From NCBI RefSeq assembly GCF_001693515.2, contig NZ_CP042968.1, forward strand, positions 7,410,501-7,474,500: a stretch of 64,000 nucleotides of DNA, in the 5' to 3' direction. Positions 47,394 through 56,338 of this stretch are shown one piece after another (position 1 is the first letter of the stretch; each line of letters starts with the position of its first letter). Source of the stretch: Bradyrhizobium paxllaeri (GTDB lineage Bacteria > Pseudomonadota > Alphaproteobacteria > Rhizobiales > Xanthobacteraceae). The translations under genes and the position numbers were made by a program. The notes beneath the pieces are model-generated. The model was not told the origin of the DNA, did no database searches, and worked only from the letters and a program-made list of their open reading frames with translations.

Positions 47394-47646
47394 ATCCGGC
47401 CGCCCTAGCCAACGCAGGTAGATGATCGGTACCATCCGAGTCACGGAGGGGACATTGCTATTAATGGGTAGCGTATGGGGTAGCTAAGATGGTCCATTGA
47501 GCCGCGGCAGCCCCGGACCAGGATTGATTGAGGATCGGTACAACGACGGCGGGTGGCCTACCCGGTGGCACTCGAGGCTTTGCTTTGCTGCGGCCGCCAA
47601 TACGAGGGCAGTATCGGCCAATGGGTCATCTACAAACACCGCATGA

Positions 47647-49617
47647 TCATATTGAGCCCTCACACGAGAGCACGCTAATTGCGAAGGTCGAGGGTTTGTG
47701 GAGATGCCCCTCAAAAAGGACCTGATCGGTAGGGACGCGCACGCCGTAACGTGGCGACAACCAGCCAAGTCCTGTCGCTTGATCGCCCCGAACTACTCTG
47801 GCTTTCAATGGGCCGGCGTTTGCTATCCGAACAAGTTGATGATTACCGCGTGTGATCAGCACTCCGCTCCGATCCGGCTCGACCGTTGACTGGCAAGTCG
47901 GGTCTATGAGGAACGATATTGTAACGCTTCCATCTGTCGGAACTCCGACGAGTTCGTCGATAATCGTGAACTGCGAAACGTCATCAAACTCCACCGTACG
48001 CCGGTGCCTTACGCCATATGGCCCGACATAGCCGTCATGCTCTGCCACAACCCGCGTAACTGGAGTAGTTTCGGATGATATGAGGCGCGCTTTCGCCTTG
48101 CTCGCCCAATTAAACGGCCCGGATGGACGACTTGATCCAATCCCGGAAAGACCCAAAGTGTTGTGAACCGCGGTGTCCCTGAACTGGTCCCGCAGCTCCC
48201 TATTTGGATTATATCGGTACGTTCCGGCGTCTACGATAACAGGTTGGCTGCCGACAGATAGCCAGATGGAAAGCGCGTCTGCATGGCCATGAGCAGCAAT
48301 TGACAGATAGCCAACTGGTCCGTGATCGAACGTGAGAACGACAGGATCCTTATGCCTGCTTCGGATTACCGAGTAGCCCCCGCTCGTAAATGAGCGCATT
48401 CCAGCACGTTGTGCCGGCGCTACCGCGGCGGAGCGCAGGATTACATCGCGAATGCCTGGATCTTTGGCCGGCGGAGCAAGATCTGGGCGGCCAACACAGC
48501 CCGAAACGGCTGCGACAACGGACGCGACGTATCTTGGCTCAGGCGCCTGTGTTGTCGCAATGGCTCGGCAATCGTCGCAATCTCCGATCGCAGGCACTTT
48601 TGCATCGGCGTCCATCAGCCAAAGGGAATACTCCGACCACGCCGAAAGCCGATCCACGGTAGTTGCCGGCAGGTTGGCTTCGCGTCCAAGGGCGGTGGCC
48701 GCAACAAGAAACAGCTCAATCGAGAACGCAGTATAGCTGGGAGATTGTTCGCCCCCCACACCATCGGGATGAATTTGCTGATCAATTTCCGCGAGCAACG
48801 CACGCCAGCTATTCTCGCGCAATGCCACTGCATCAGGGAATCCCGGAGCCATGGTCGAACCAACAACCAGTCCGGCAAGCTCGGCGATCCGATGATTGTT
48901 AGCGGAGGAATGCAGGGACGGAAATCGCTTGATCCAGTCGAGATGTGCAAAGAAGAAACGAAGCGCCGCACTGCGTGTAACGCCGTCAAGGCGATCGACG
49001 CCGATGATCGAGAGCGCCAGCGCGACCGAGATGATACGAAGTGCGGCTTCGATACCGAAAATCCAGCTTGGTCCACGAAAGGGTGGATTGCCCGCCATCC
49101 ATGACCTGATCATGCCGGTCAAAAGCACGGACTCGTCATGTTTCTTAAGCACCGCATCGGCGGCGAGAGGAACCAGAAACTGCAGTCGATTGAGCTCCCA
49201 AACGGGCTTCATATCTCGCGTGTTCATGCCGTGTCGGAATGAAATATCGAAGGCATAGGCGTCCCATTGCGGAAATGGCTCGCCGTCCTCAGGATAGATA
49301 CGCCAGAACGACGGATCTGGTGGAATCGAAGAAGGCTTCGGCCAGCGTGCACCGAGCAGGCAAAAACTGCCCGCACGGACGTTGTCGGCTTCGCAGCTTA
49401 TGAAAGCGGATAGATCCGATGGAGAGGCGATAATCCGGGAACGAATGCCAAGTATGGTGGTCAGCGGACCAAGTGACTCAACCCCCTCCCAGCCGCCACT
49501 ATGCCACCGCGCAGTTTGCTTGTTGGCAGTTTCGACCAGGCGATGAACAATCTCCGCCGCGCTCATTGCCGCCAGACGGTCACGGTACCAGGCGGCCCGG
49601 CCTAAAACGGATTCCAA
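47647..49617 (-). CDS. Heparinase II/III family polysaccharide lyase
   Basis: 656 residues. The N-terminal half is an alpha-helical toroid (about 80-370, with FPSLHSSANNHRIAELAGLVVGS carrying the Asn-His-Arg catalytic segment). The C-terminal half is beta-rich and holds the heparinase II/III signature GYSVIRSRHKDPVVLTFDHGPVGYLSIAAHGHADALSIWLSVGSQPVIVDAGTYRYN. A TTG start at 49617 is supported by GAGG five bases upstream. No clear signal peptide. Such lyases in Wzy-type loci probably cut uronic-acid-containing chains during export or turnover. Confidence 0.9.
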   Translation of the reverse strand: MESVLGRAAWYRDRLAAMSAAEIVHRLVETANKQTARWHSGGWEGVESLGPLTTILGIRSRIIASPSDLSAFISCEADNVRAGSFCLLGARWPKPSSIPPDPSFWRIYPEDGEPFPQWDAYAFDISFRHGMNTRDMKPVWELNRLQFLVPLAADAVLKKHDESVLLTGMIRSWMAGNPPFRGPSWIFGIEAALRIISVALALSIIGVDRLDGVTRSAALRFFFAHLDWIKRFPSLHSSANNHRIAELAGLVVGSTMAPGFPDAVALRENSWRALLAEIDQQIHPDGVGGEQSPSYTAFSIELFLVAATALGREANLPATTVDRLSAWSEYSLWLMDADAKVPAIGDCDDCRAIATTQAPEPRYVASVVAAVSGCVGRPDLAPPAKDPGIRDVILRSAAVAPAQRAGMRSFTSGGYSVIRSRHKDPVVLTFDHGPVGYLSIAAHGHADALSIWLSVGSQPVIVDAGTYRYNPNRELRDQFRDTAVHNTLGLSGIGSSRPSGPFNWASKAKARLISSETTPVTRVVAEHDGYVGPYGVRHRRTVEFDDVSQFTIIDELVGVPTDGSVTISFLIDPTCQSTVEPDRSGVLITRGNHQLVRIANAGPLKARVVRGDQATGLGWLSPRYGVRVPTDQVLFEGHLHKPSTFAISVLSCEGSI

Positions 49618-49811
49618 AAGCGCCTCACATGGTTGATGTCACGCCGCTTGAAATAATTCGATCAAAGCTCAATGTCTGACCGCGTTCGATGTAAAAGCCT
49701 TCGCGCTTTCTCCCACACGCCATCTCAAATCTGGATCCTCGATGAGACGACTTCACTGGGTTTGGTTTCGCCTCCACGAGCCTTGTCTGTTTGTTTGCAA
49801 GCCAACGCGGG

Positions 49812-49875
49812 GGGCGTACATATCCTGTACGAAATCACAGTAAGGCCGTCCATTCCCCCATCGGCTGGTCTCGGC
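49812..49875 (-). pseudogene. Remnant of an asnB C-terminal end
   Basis: Read on the minus strand, PMGEW and, after a frameshift, PYCDFVQDMY match PIGEWFRGPYRNFIHDML of the intact asnB. At DNA level TGTACGAAATCACAGTAAGG matches TGTATGAAATTACGGTAAGG near 42790. No start, no upstream domain and broken frame, so it is a relic. The surrounding 49618-50002 holds no gene. Confidence 0.6.
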
Positions 49876-50002
49876 TCCTTCTGCAGATCGAGAATGGGTA
49901 ATCCGAAAGGGTAGAGCTGCGGACCGGTTCAAACGACTATGCTTTGATGTGTGTGAGTTTGGATGCCATGCGTTGGCGTCTTGTCGGGAGCTCTTTTCAG
50001 GC

Positions 50003-50322
50003 ATGTGCGGAATTTCCGGTATTTGGGAGCGTAGTGGTTGCAGCCTGCAAAACCTCGAAAGTCGCGTATCTGCAATGACGCAAACCCTGAGTCACCGCGG
50101 GCGAGACGACAGTGGAGTTTGGTTGAGCCAGGAAGCCAGCATTGCCTTCGGGCAGCGTCGCCTTGCAACTATCGACTTGTCCCCGATGGGACATCAGCCA
50201 GTGATCTCGGCCAACGGGCAACAATTACGTTCAGCGGTGAAATACATAATATCCGAGAACTGAGGGCCGAATTGGAGGGACGTGGATTTCGGTTTCGTGG
50301 TCTAGGCCGGCAAGCAAGTTTG
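50003..50322 (+). pseudogene. Truncated, frameshifted asnB (glutaminase domain only)
   Basis: Begins MCGISGIWERSG at 50003 and continues through TLSHRGRDDSGVWLS, FGQRRLATIDLSPMGHQPV, all typical of the class II glutaminase. Around 50215-50222 the frame breaks, and the continuation TITFSGEIHNIRELRAELEGRGFRFRG is found in the next frame. Homology stops near 50322, six bases before the DUF354 gene. The synthetase domain is missing. It lies opposite in orientation to the C-terminal asnB scrap just upstream. Confidence 0.85.
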
Positions 50323-50327
50323 GACGG

Positions 50328-51365
50328 ATGATGAACATTTGGTTTGATCTCCATAACTCGCCGCACATCAACATGTTTCGAAGGCTTATAAACGAGCTTC
50401 AAGGGGAACATGAAGTAACCATAACGGCTCGACCGCTTGCGAACACGATTGATCTGCTGAAGCTGCATCGGCTCGATTACGAAGTCGTCGGCAAGCACTA
50501 CGGGGCCAACTTCGCCAGAAAGCTTCTAGGGTATCCGGTGCGAGTGCGCGACTTGCACCGTTTTCTCAAGGGCCGTTCAATTGAACTGGCGGTTTCGCAA
50601 AGCTCCTTCTATTCACCGGTCGTCGCGCGACTTCTCGGTGCCCGATCAATTTATTTGAACGACAATGAGCACGCTCTTGGAAACGTGCCATCTTTTCTGT
50701 TCGCCGATGTGATCATGCTGCCGGAATTCCTTGATTTCAGCAGAGTACGCTGGCAGGGGGCTCGTGCCGCCAAGGTACGTCACTTTCCGGGAATAAAGGA
50801 AGGCATGTATCTATGGTATTTTGCCGATCAATTCATGTCGCGACGCACTGAGAGGACGGCGCAGGATCAGCGCAGAGCGGTCTATGTGAGGCCGGAGCCC
50901 TGGACCGCTCAGTACTACAAGAGTGAAATCAATTTCCTGGATGGTCTTTTGCTTGGGCTTCGCAATCATGTCGATTTGACCGTCCTGCCAAGGGGGCGTG
51001 CGCAGGGGGCGCATTACAGAGCCGAAAAATTCAAAGGCATACGCGTGGTCGATACCGCACTTGACCTGGCAGACATAGCTCCGGATTGCGATCTATTCAT
51101 TGGCGCCGGTGGGACGATGACCCGGGAAATGGCAGTGCTCGGTATCCCAACGGTCTCGATCTACCGATCGGAGCTGCTCGATGTTGATCGTTACTTACTG
51201 CGGCGTGGGTGCATGCAGCACCGGCCGGACCTTGACGCGGAAACAGCGCTGAAGATCCTCGATAACGCCACCGAGCGCGGTCCGAACCTGGAATTGCTCC
51301 ACAAGGGCAAAATTGCTTACAACCAACTGTATTCGCAGATTCTCGAACTAGGCGGCCGCCACTAA
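50328..51365 (+). CDS. DUF354 family GT-B-like protein
   Basis: 345 residues of the DUF354 type: MNIWFDLHNSPHINMFRRLINEL at the start, a middle QSSFYSPVVARLLGARSIYLNDNEHA. The C-terminal nucleotide-sugar-like site reads ADIAPDCDLFIGAGGTMTREMAVLGIPTVSIYRSELLDVDRYL. The fold resembles UDP-GlcNAc 2-epimerases and GT-B glycosyltransferases; in a polysaccharide locus a glycosyltransferase role is the best guess. Start at 50328 or the next ATG (50331). Confidence 0.82.
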   Translation: MMNIWFDLHNSPHINMFRRLINELQGEHEVTITARPLANTIDLLKLHRLDYEVVGKHYGANFARKLLGYPVRVRDLHRFLKGRSIELAVSQSSFYSPVVARLLGARSIYLNDNEHALGNVPSFLFADVIMLPEFLDFSRVRWQGARAAKVRHFPGIKEGMYLWYFADQFMSRRTERTAQDQRRAVYVRPEPWTAQYYKSEINFLDGLLLGLRNHVDLTVLPRGRAQGAHYRAEKFKGIRVVDTALDLADIAPDCDLFIGAGGTMTREMAVLGIPTVSIYRSELLDVDRYLLRRGCMQHRPDLDAETALKILDNATERGPNLELLHKGKIAYNQLYSQILELGGRH

Positions 51366-51831
51366 CCAAATGGCTGGATGGACTTGCGCAGCCATCATCC
51401 TCATTTCGGAATTGGCCGGTGGCGGGCGGGTTGGGGGAATGGCCAGTTCCGGTCAGGTTATTTGTCTTCGGCCATTTCTCTGAGTGTGCGTCGTCGCCGG
51501 GTCTGAACCACACGGCCAGCCTGTCCTTTCCGCGGCTGGCTTCCGGGTGCCAATGCGGTTGAGGCCTCCGATGCATCATGGATGTCTGCACAATGAGCTC
51601 GGCTTCGCTGGTCGATTGAGTCGGCGATAATGCAAAATCCAAGGGAGCCGGGGTAATCCGAAAGGGCCGGCACCTGAGGCGAATTTGACGGTAGGATACG
51701 TGCGTTTAACCACGTTTACCTGAACCTTCCGCACAGCGTTGCCCAGGTCGCCGGGGCTGGACGTCCCTGCTGAGTGCGCCGCATCGGTGAGGCCGGACGG
51801 GAAGTCAGCCTGCGCCAAGGGAGCCAAATCG
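51366..51831. other. Gap with an inverted repeat
   Basis: 466 bp. GGAATTGGCC (51408-51417) and GGCCAGTTCC (51441-51450) form a nine-of-ten inverted repeat around GC-rich spacer. A minus-strand frame ending RRRRTLREMAEDK (51458-51673) is too weak to call. This could be a scrap of a mobile element; I cannot name one. Confidence 0.35.
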
Positions 51832-52617
51832 ATGAAAGCACGACCTCGGCTTGCGCTGACGAACGATTGGGATCACGCGATGGAGGTGTTGTCCCGCGAG
51901 ATTCGCTCGATCAAGCATCCTGGCAAGGTTCTTGAGATCCTCGAAGCTGGTTGCGGCCAGCAGTGGGATCTCGACATCGGCGACGGCGGCTATGTGTTGA
52001 CCGGCATCGACCTCGACTCCGAAGCCCTTCGCATCCGGTGTGATGAAACGAAGGACCTCCACGAAGGCGTTGTCGGGGATCTGCGCACGGCCGATTTCGG
52101 TCAGCGGACCTTCGACGTCATCTTCAATTCCTACGTCCTGGAGCACGTGCCGGGCGCGCAGCAGGTCCTGGAGAACTTCAACAGGTGGGTGAAGCCGGGT
52201 GGACTGATCATCATCATGATCCCTGACCCCTATTCGGTACACGGCTTCACCGCCAGGATGACGCCGCACTGGTTTCACGTGCTCTTCTATCGCCTGATCC
52301 TCGGATGGAAGAACGCCGGCAAGCCAGGCTACGGCCCCTACCCGGTCACCTACGACAAGGTGGTGTCTCGCGAAGGCATTCGGGCGTTCTGCCGAGAGAA
52401 CGGACTGGTCCTGGCTGCCGAATACGGGATGCCTAGCGGCCTCGGCCTGAACGACGACAGCCTCAAGCAGAAGCTGGTGGAAGGCTACAAGAAGGCGCTT
52501 CAGGTCCTGTCCCTGGGCTACCTGAGCGCCGATCACAACGACATCATCTTTATCATCCGCAAACCGGCTCTCCCCGCGAGGGCGGGCCTGCAGCTCAGCA
52601 CCGCCCTTCCCGCCTGA
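51832..52617 (+). CDS. SAM-dependent class I methyltransferase
   Basis: 261 residues from ATG 51832 (AAGGGAG upstream). Motif I LEILEAGCGQQWDLDIGDGGYVLTGIDLDSEAL, motif II region FDVIFNSYVLEHVPGAQQVLENFNRWVKPGGLIIIMIPDPYS (Methyltransf_11 type). GC-richer than the preceding genes. Substrate unknown; last gene of the polysaccharide region on this strand. An earlier in-frame start at 51739 has no homologous sequence. Confidence 0.88.
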   Translation: MKARPRLALTNDWDHAMEVLSREIRSIKHPGKVLEILEAGCGQQWDLDIGDGGYVLTGIDLDSEALRIRCDETKDLHEGVVGDLRTADFGQRTFDVIFNSYVLEHVPGAQQVLENFNRWVKPGGLIIIMIPDPYSVHGFTARMTPHWFHVLFYRLILGWKNAGKPGYGPYPVTYDKVVSREGIRAFCRENGLVLAAEYGMPSGLGLNDDSLKQKLVEGYKKALQVLSLGYLSADHNDIIFIIRKPALPARAGLQLSTALPA

Positions 52618-53227
52618 TCTGCAGGTTCTAGCGACGGGTCAGATTTATCAAGCGCCGGTGGAGCGCCGCCACGCCTCAAGCGTGAAGCCAGCTTCGCGTG
52701 GAACGGCCCGCTGCAGCGTCCAAGGGCTGGTCCCCCTTTCCGACGCTATTCGGGTCAGGCTGTCCGCCTTGTCCGGAGAGACAGCCCATTGATGCTCACG
52801 CCCAACCGCATCGAAGTGCGCGCCGTCTTTTGTCCAACGCCACACAACATCTGCTCAACCGTCAGGCGCTGACTTCGACTGGCACTCCGCGTTCCATCCA
52901 CGAGACCGCCCGAGAAGTTGCGCGCAATATTGCCAGTCGCAGCCGCAATAGCTCGAGCGACTTCATGAGTGATGAAGCCGCGCTGCTTCCCTGTTTCGTT
53001 TGAGCCCCAACGCGATCACCACCGCATGCCGCGCTTAAGCTCCGTGCGCAGACAGCATTTTCGCAGAGCGCGGTTCGCGGGTGATCATGTGGAGCTTTGG
53101 CGACTAGCGCCCAATCCGGACGGTGACGATCCGCGGCACCGACCCTGAGAGTGAATTCGCGCCACGCGTCAAAGTGAACCAACGTTCGTCTCGGCTGGTT
53201 CCGTCGCTTTCGATCTCCGCAACGCTG
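52618..53227. other. Non-coding, decayed region
   Basis: 610 bp with no intact gene. On the plus strand around 52890-53090 the interrupted text HETAREVARNIASRSRN...DEAALLPC...LKLRAQT loosely recalls the linker and second C39-like domain of the transporter at 58.6-58.8 kb, but stops and shifts prevent a firm call. Confidence 0.3.
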
Positions 53228-53538
53228 ACGACGAAGCAATCTGATGGAGAAACAGCGCGCGTGTGCTGAAGCGACCCGATGTGGGAGCGTATTGAGCCTG
53301 CATACGTAGGTATAAATCATACTTTGAAAGTTTTTTCGCCATTTTTGCTCATTAGCCAACCAAGCCAGCAGTCGGGGGGCAAATCAAATCCCACTGTGTT
53401 GAAATCCGCTCGCGGCCTGAGGCTGCGATGCGTTGAAATGTGTTCGCGATGCCGGTTGCTGCGAGCATGCGGTATGTCGTGCGCCATCGCGATGCGCGGC
53501 AGTGGAATTCCCTATTGCAACTCGTATGGAGTCCCGAA
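53228..53538 (+). promoter_or_regulatory. Conserved leader of lyase-like gene 1 (direct-repeat copy A)
   Basis: About 310 bp repeated upstream of gene 2 (56018-56338). Within it, 53309-53354 (GGTATAAATCATACTTTGA...) and 53427-53513 (87 bp, identical in both copies) stand out. The block begins with a GTAT/ATAC near-palindrome and ends with GGAG before the ATG. It probably holds the promoter and a long 5' untranslated region. Confidence 0.65.
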
Positions 53539-55503
53539 ATGGCTACAACTGACGGCACGATCACGTCGTTTACTTCAACGCCGCAAACCGCCTTCCAGAT
53601 CGATGGCGTTAGCTACACTGTTCACACGTCGGGTGACAGCTATGCGCTAACCGCGCCCGACAGCCACACGCTGCGCTTCGAAGTTCGAGCTGGTGATCAT
53701 GCCTGGTACGATGGTTCAAGTGTTGATCGCGCAGAGGTTCAGAGGGCTCCGAAGGTTGCGGTCGGAACCCCAGTCAACATCGGCTATCAGTTCATGTTGG
53801 AGCCCGGCGCCACGAACACCGCATCGTGGGTGGTTACCGGGGAAATGCACAATGATGACATCGCCGGCGGCGTGCCTACCTCGCCTCCATTATCGATCAA
53901 CCTTAACGGCGAGCATCTCGCAATTGTTGTCAGATATTGCCCGACGGGCGTGGATGCCAGTAATGCTGCCGGAAACGTCAAGACGCTCACGCTCTGGACG
54001 GACCCCAATCCTATTCAACGTGGCCAGTATTACGATATCGACGTCCGGGCCAACTTTTCCAACAACAGCAGCGGGTATCTGGACGTTTTCATAAACGGCA
54101 AGCAGGTCGTGGACTATAATGGCCCCCTGGGCTATGGGTACGCCACCTATTGGATGGAAGGCATCTATCGGTCGGCAGAAGATGAGACTCTTGCTGCCAA
54201 TTTTCGCGATTTCACGATGACCACGGGGTCGTACGCGCCGATCACGGACCCGACGCAGCCAACTACGCCCACGTCGCCAACCACCCCGCCAAACCTCGCG
54301 CCGACCGTGACGCAGGCGTCCGCTACACCGGGGACGGGAATCGCAGATAACGGTGATACCATCACATTGACGCTCGGCTTCAGCGAGGCCGTGATCGTGA
54401 CCGGTACGCCGACACTGTCGCTCAACGATGGCGCGACCGCCACCTATGTGGGCGGGTCCGGGACGAGTGCGCTCACCTTCAAGACGACCGTCGCACCGAC
54501 TGACGCGGACACGCCGGCGCTGGCGATCACCGGGGTCAATCTCCCGAACGGCGCCAGCATCAAGGATACTACCGGCCTTGCGGCGAACCTCTCGGGCGCG
54601 TTGAAGACGTTCACGGGTCTGCAGATCGATGCGACACCAACGTCGCCGACTTCGCCAACCTCGCCAACGTCGCCAACCTCACCGTCAACCGTGACCAAGC
54701 CGGTCCTCACCGTTGCGGATGCCACGCTGTCGGTGACCGGGAGAGGCGGCACGGTCAACCTGGGAGTGGATGTGTCAACGACCGACCCCAACGACGCCGT
54801 GACCGTGAACATCAAGGGATTGGCGTCGTACGAGACGATCACCGACGGCCTCGGCCACACGTTCAAGGGAAAAAACATAACCTTGACAGCGGCGCAGGTC
54901 GAAAGCGGACTGACGCTGCACTCGTACTACCGAGGCTCGCGTGATCCGGTCGACACGCTCACGGTGACGGCAACCGCCAAGGACCCGGTCACCGGCGCCG
55001 TTGCGACATCCGCGCCGCAGCAGATCACCGTGGCGGGTGCGCCGTCTGTGACCACCCTGACCACCACTGCGCCGCAGACCTCCACAGTGACGGCTACTGC
55101 GACCACCATCTCGACCACAGGGTCGCTGACAGGCTCGACTGGGGACCTGGGCACCAGCACGGTGACGGCCTCCGCACCGACGTCGATCACCGTGACGGAC
55201 GCTCCCTCTGCGACCGCCACGACCACGGCGTCTCCGACAGACCCGGGTTCGGCGCTGTTTAGCCGGCTTGGAGGCCTGTTCGCCGACGGGGTTGCGACTT
55301 CCGCGCCGCAGACGATCAATATGACTGATCGTTCGACTGCGACAAGCACGACCACAGCGTCCCTGGCAAGCCAGAGCTTTGCGCTGCTGAACCAGTATAT
55401 GGCCGCTAACCCAGGCCGGGTCGATCCCGGTCAGATCGTGGGGACTGTATCGAATGGCACCACGCGGGGTCAGGATTCGTTCCTCACCAGGCCTGGACAA
55501 TGA
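53539..55503 (+). CDS. Secreted polysaccharide-lyase-like protein 1, probable type I secretion substrate
   Basis: 654 residues, no signal peptide. Residues ~1-235: heparin-lyase-I-like beta domain (LRFEVRAGDHAWYDGSSVDRAEVQ, then YYDIDVRANFSNNSSGYLDVFINGKQVVDY and YWMEGIYR). Then a PTSPTTP linker and an Ig-like domain (GDTITLTLGFSEAVIVTGTPTLSLNDG). A TSPTSP linker, a second beta domain (LTVADATLSVTGRGGTVNLGV...TLTVTATAKDPVTGAV) and a Thr/Ser/Ala-rich region follow. The end is a tail shared with protein 2 (ASLASQSFALLNQYMA...GQIV...DSFLTRP). No RTX nonapeptides. The start at ATG 53539 follows GGAG; the frame is open to GTG 53440. The neighbouring ABC/HlyD pair is its likely exporter. Confidence 0.85.
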   Translation: MATTDGTITSFTSTPQTAFQIDGVSYTVHTSGDSYALTAPDSHTLRFEVRAGDHAWYDGSSVDRAEVQRAPKVAVGTPVNIGYQFMLEPGATNTASWVVTGEMHNDDIAGGVPTSPPLSINLNGEHLAIVVRYCPTGVDASNAAGNVKTLTLWTDPNPIQRGQYYDIDVRANFSNNSSGYLDVFINGKQVVDYNGPLGYGYATYWMEGIYRSAEDETLAANFRDFTMTTGSYAPITDPTQPTTPTSPTTPPNLAPTVTQASATPGTGIADNGDTITLTLGFSEAVIVTGTPTLSLNDGATATYVGGSGTSALTFKTTVAPTDADTPALAITGVNLPNGASIKDTTGLAANLSGALKTFTGLQIDATPTSPTSPTSPTSPTSPSTVTKPVLTVADATLSVTGRGGTVNLGVDVSTTDPNDAVTVNIKGLASYETITDGLGHTFKGKNITLTAAQVESGLTLHSYYRGSRDPVDTLTVTATAKDPVTGAVATSAPQQITVAGAPSVTTLTTTAPQTSTVTATATTISTTGSLTGSTGDLGTSTVTASAPTSITVTDAPSATATTTASPTDPGSALFSRLGGLFADGVATSAPQTINMTDRSTATSTTTASLASQSFALLNQYMAANPGRVDPGQIVGTVSNGTTRGQDSFLTRPGQ

Positions 55504-55510
55504 TCCACTT

Positions 55511-55541
55511 GCGTACCCGGGTGCTCGGCGCCCGGGTGCGC
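55511..55541 (+). terminator. Hairpin 3' of lyase-like gene 1
   Basis: 14-bp stem with two G-U pairs, GCGTACCCGGGTGC / GCGCCCGGGTGCGC, loop TCG, eight bases after the stop. No T run, so attenuation or mRNA 3'-end protection rather than full termination. Confidence 0.6.
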
Positions 55542-55615
55542 CCCCAATCGAAATTTGTGAATGCATGAGAAGGAACGTTGGACGCGGTCCGTCGCCGCGC
55601 GGTGTTGAGAAAAAA

Positions 55616-56017
55616 ATGGCGATCCAGAATGGGAATGCCCCACACCGCAGATCTAGCAAGCTGTTGAAGAACTCAGCCGCGTTCGGAAACGAAGCCTGAA
55701 ACCATTGTGTATTAGAAGTGGCCGAACCTGCCCGCAGCGCCGATCATGACCCATCCGCGACCGCAGGCGGGGTGCTCTCGTCGTGTCCTGCCCATGAGAA
55801 CTCTGCGCAAGGATCTTCTCGCGCGTCGTAGCGGATATCGAGAAAGCCCTTCGGCGCATCGAAGACAATTATCACCGTCGGACTACCCTCGAACATGAAG
55901 GCGGATTCTGCTGCTCGGAAAGGTCGACGACACGGGTGCCGTTGTGCTGCATCCGGCCTGGTCGCGTCCCAGGCTGATGACGCGCGCGGAATTCGAAGAA
56001 ATCCGAGACGGCCGCGC
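55616..56017 (+). pseudogene. Decayed copy of the type I secretion ABC transporter N-terminus
   Basis: Starts ATG 55616 with AIQNGNA, matching AMQDGNA of the intact transporter (58060), and its upstream 50 bases also match. The frame then closes at 55697. From 55901 a second piece reads RILLLGKVDDTGAVVLHP and, after AWSRP, LMTRAEFEEIRDGR. These match FLLLGKVDDNGALVLHP and LMTRTQFEEIWDGR of the first C39-like domain. The intervening ~200 bases do not match. The remainder of the transporter is deleted, and the leader of lyase-like gene 2 follows directly. Confidence 0.88.
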
Positions 56018-56338
56018 TGGCGACGACGCAATCTGATGGATAAATCGCGCATGTGCCTTGAATCCACCCGATATGGACAGATTGGGCACGTATTGGGCTA
56101 TATGCATGGGTATAAATCATACTTTGAGAGTTTTTTCGCCATTTTTGCTTATTAACCCCGCAGCCAGCAGTCGGGGGGGCGAAATCCCACTGCTTTGAAA
56201 ATCCGCTCGCGGTCTGAGGCCGCGATGCGTTGAAATGTGTTCGCGATGCCGGTTGCTGCGAGCATGCGGTATGTCGTGCGCCATCGCGATGCGCGGCAGT
56301 GGAATTCCCTAACACTTGTAACTCGATGGAGTCCCGAA
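56018..56338 (+). promoter_or_regulatory. Conserved leader of lyase-like gene 2 (direct-repeat copy B)
   Basis: Counterpart of 53228-53538. Shared blocks: 56109-56154 (TATAAATCATACTTTGAG...) and 56224-56310, identical over 87 bases to copy A. Differences cluster just before the ribosome-binding site GGAG. Confidence 0.65.

Noticed and set aside
51366..51831. Possible insertion-sequence remnant
   Set aside because: Only a short inverted repeat and an unconvincing minus-strand frame; no transposase motif or target duplication seen.
52648..52845. 65-codon minus-strand frame
   Set aside because: No ribosome-binding site, no recognisable motif; region appears decayed.
53440..53538. GTG-started extension of lyase-like protein 1 (and the same in protein 2)
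   Set aside because: No ribosome-binding site at the GTG, while GGAG precedes the ATG. Kept as an alternative because the frame is preserved in both copies.
54775..55659. 294-codon minus-strand frame within lyase-like gene 1
   Set aside because: Arg/Gly-rich complement of the Thr/Pro-rich repeats of the real gene.
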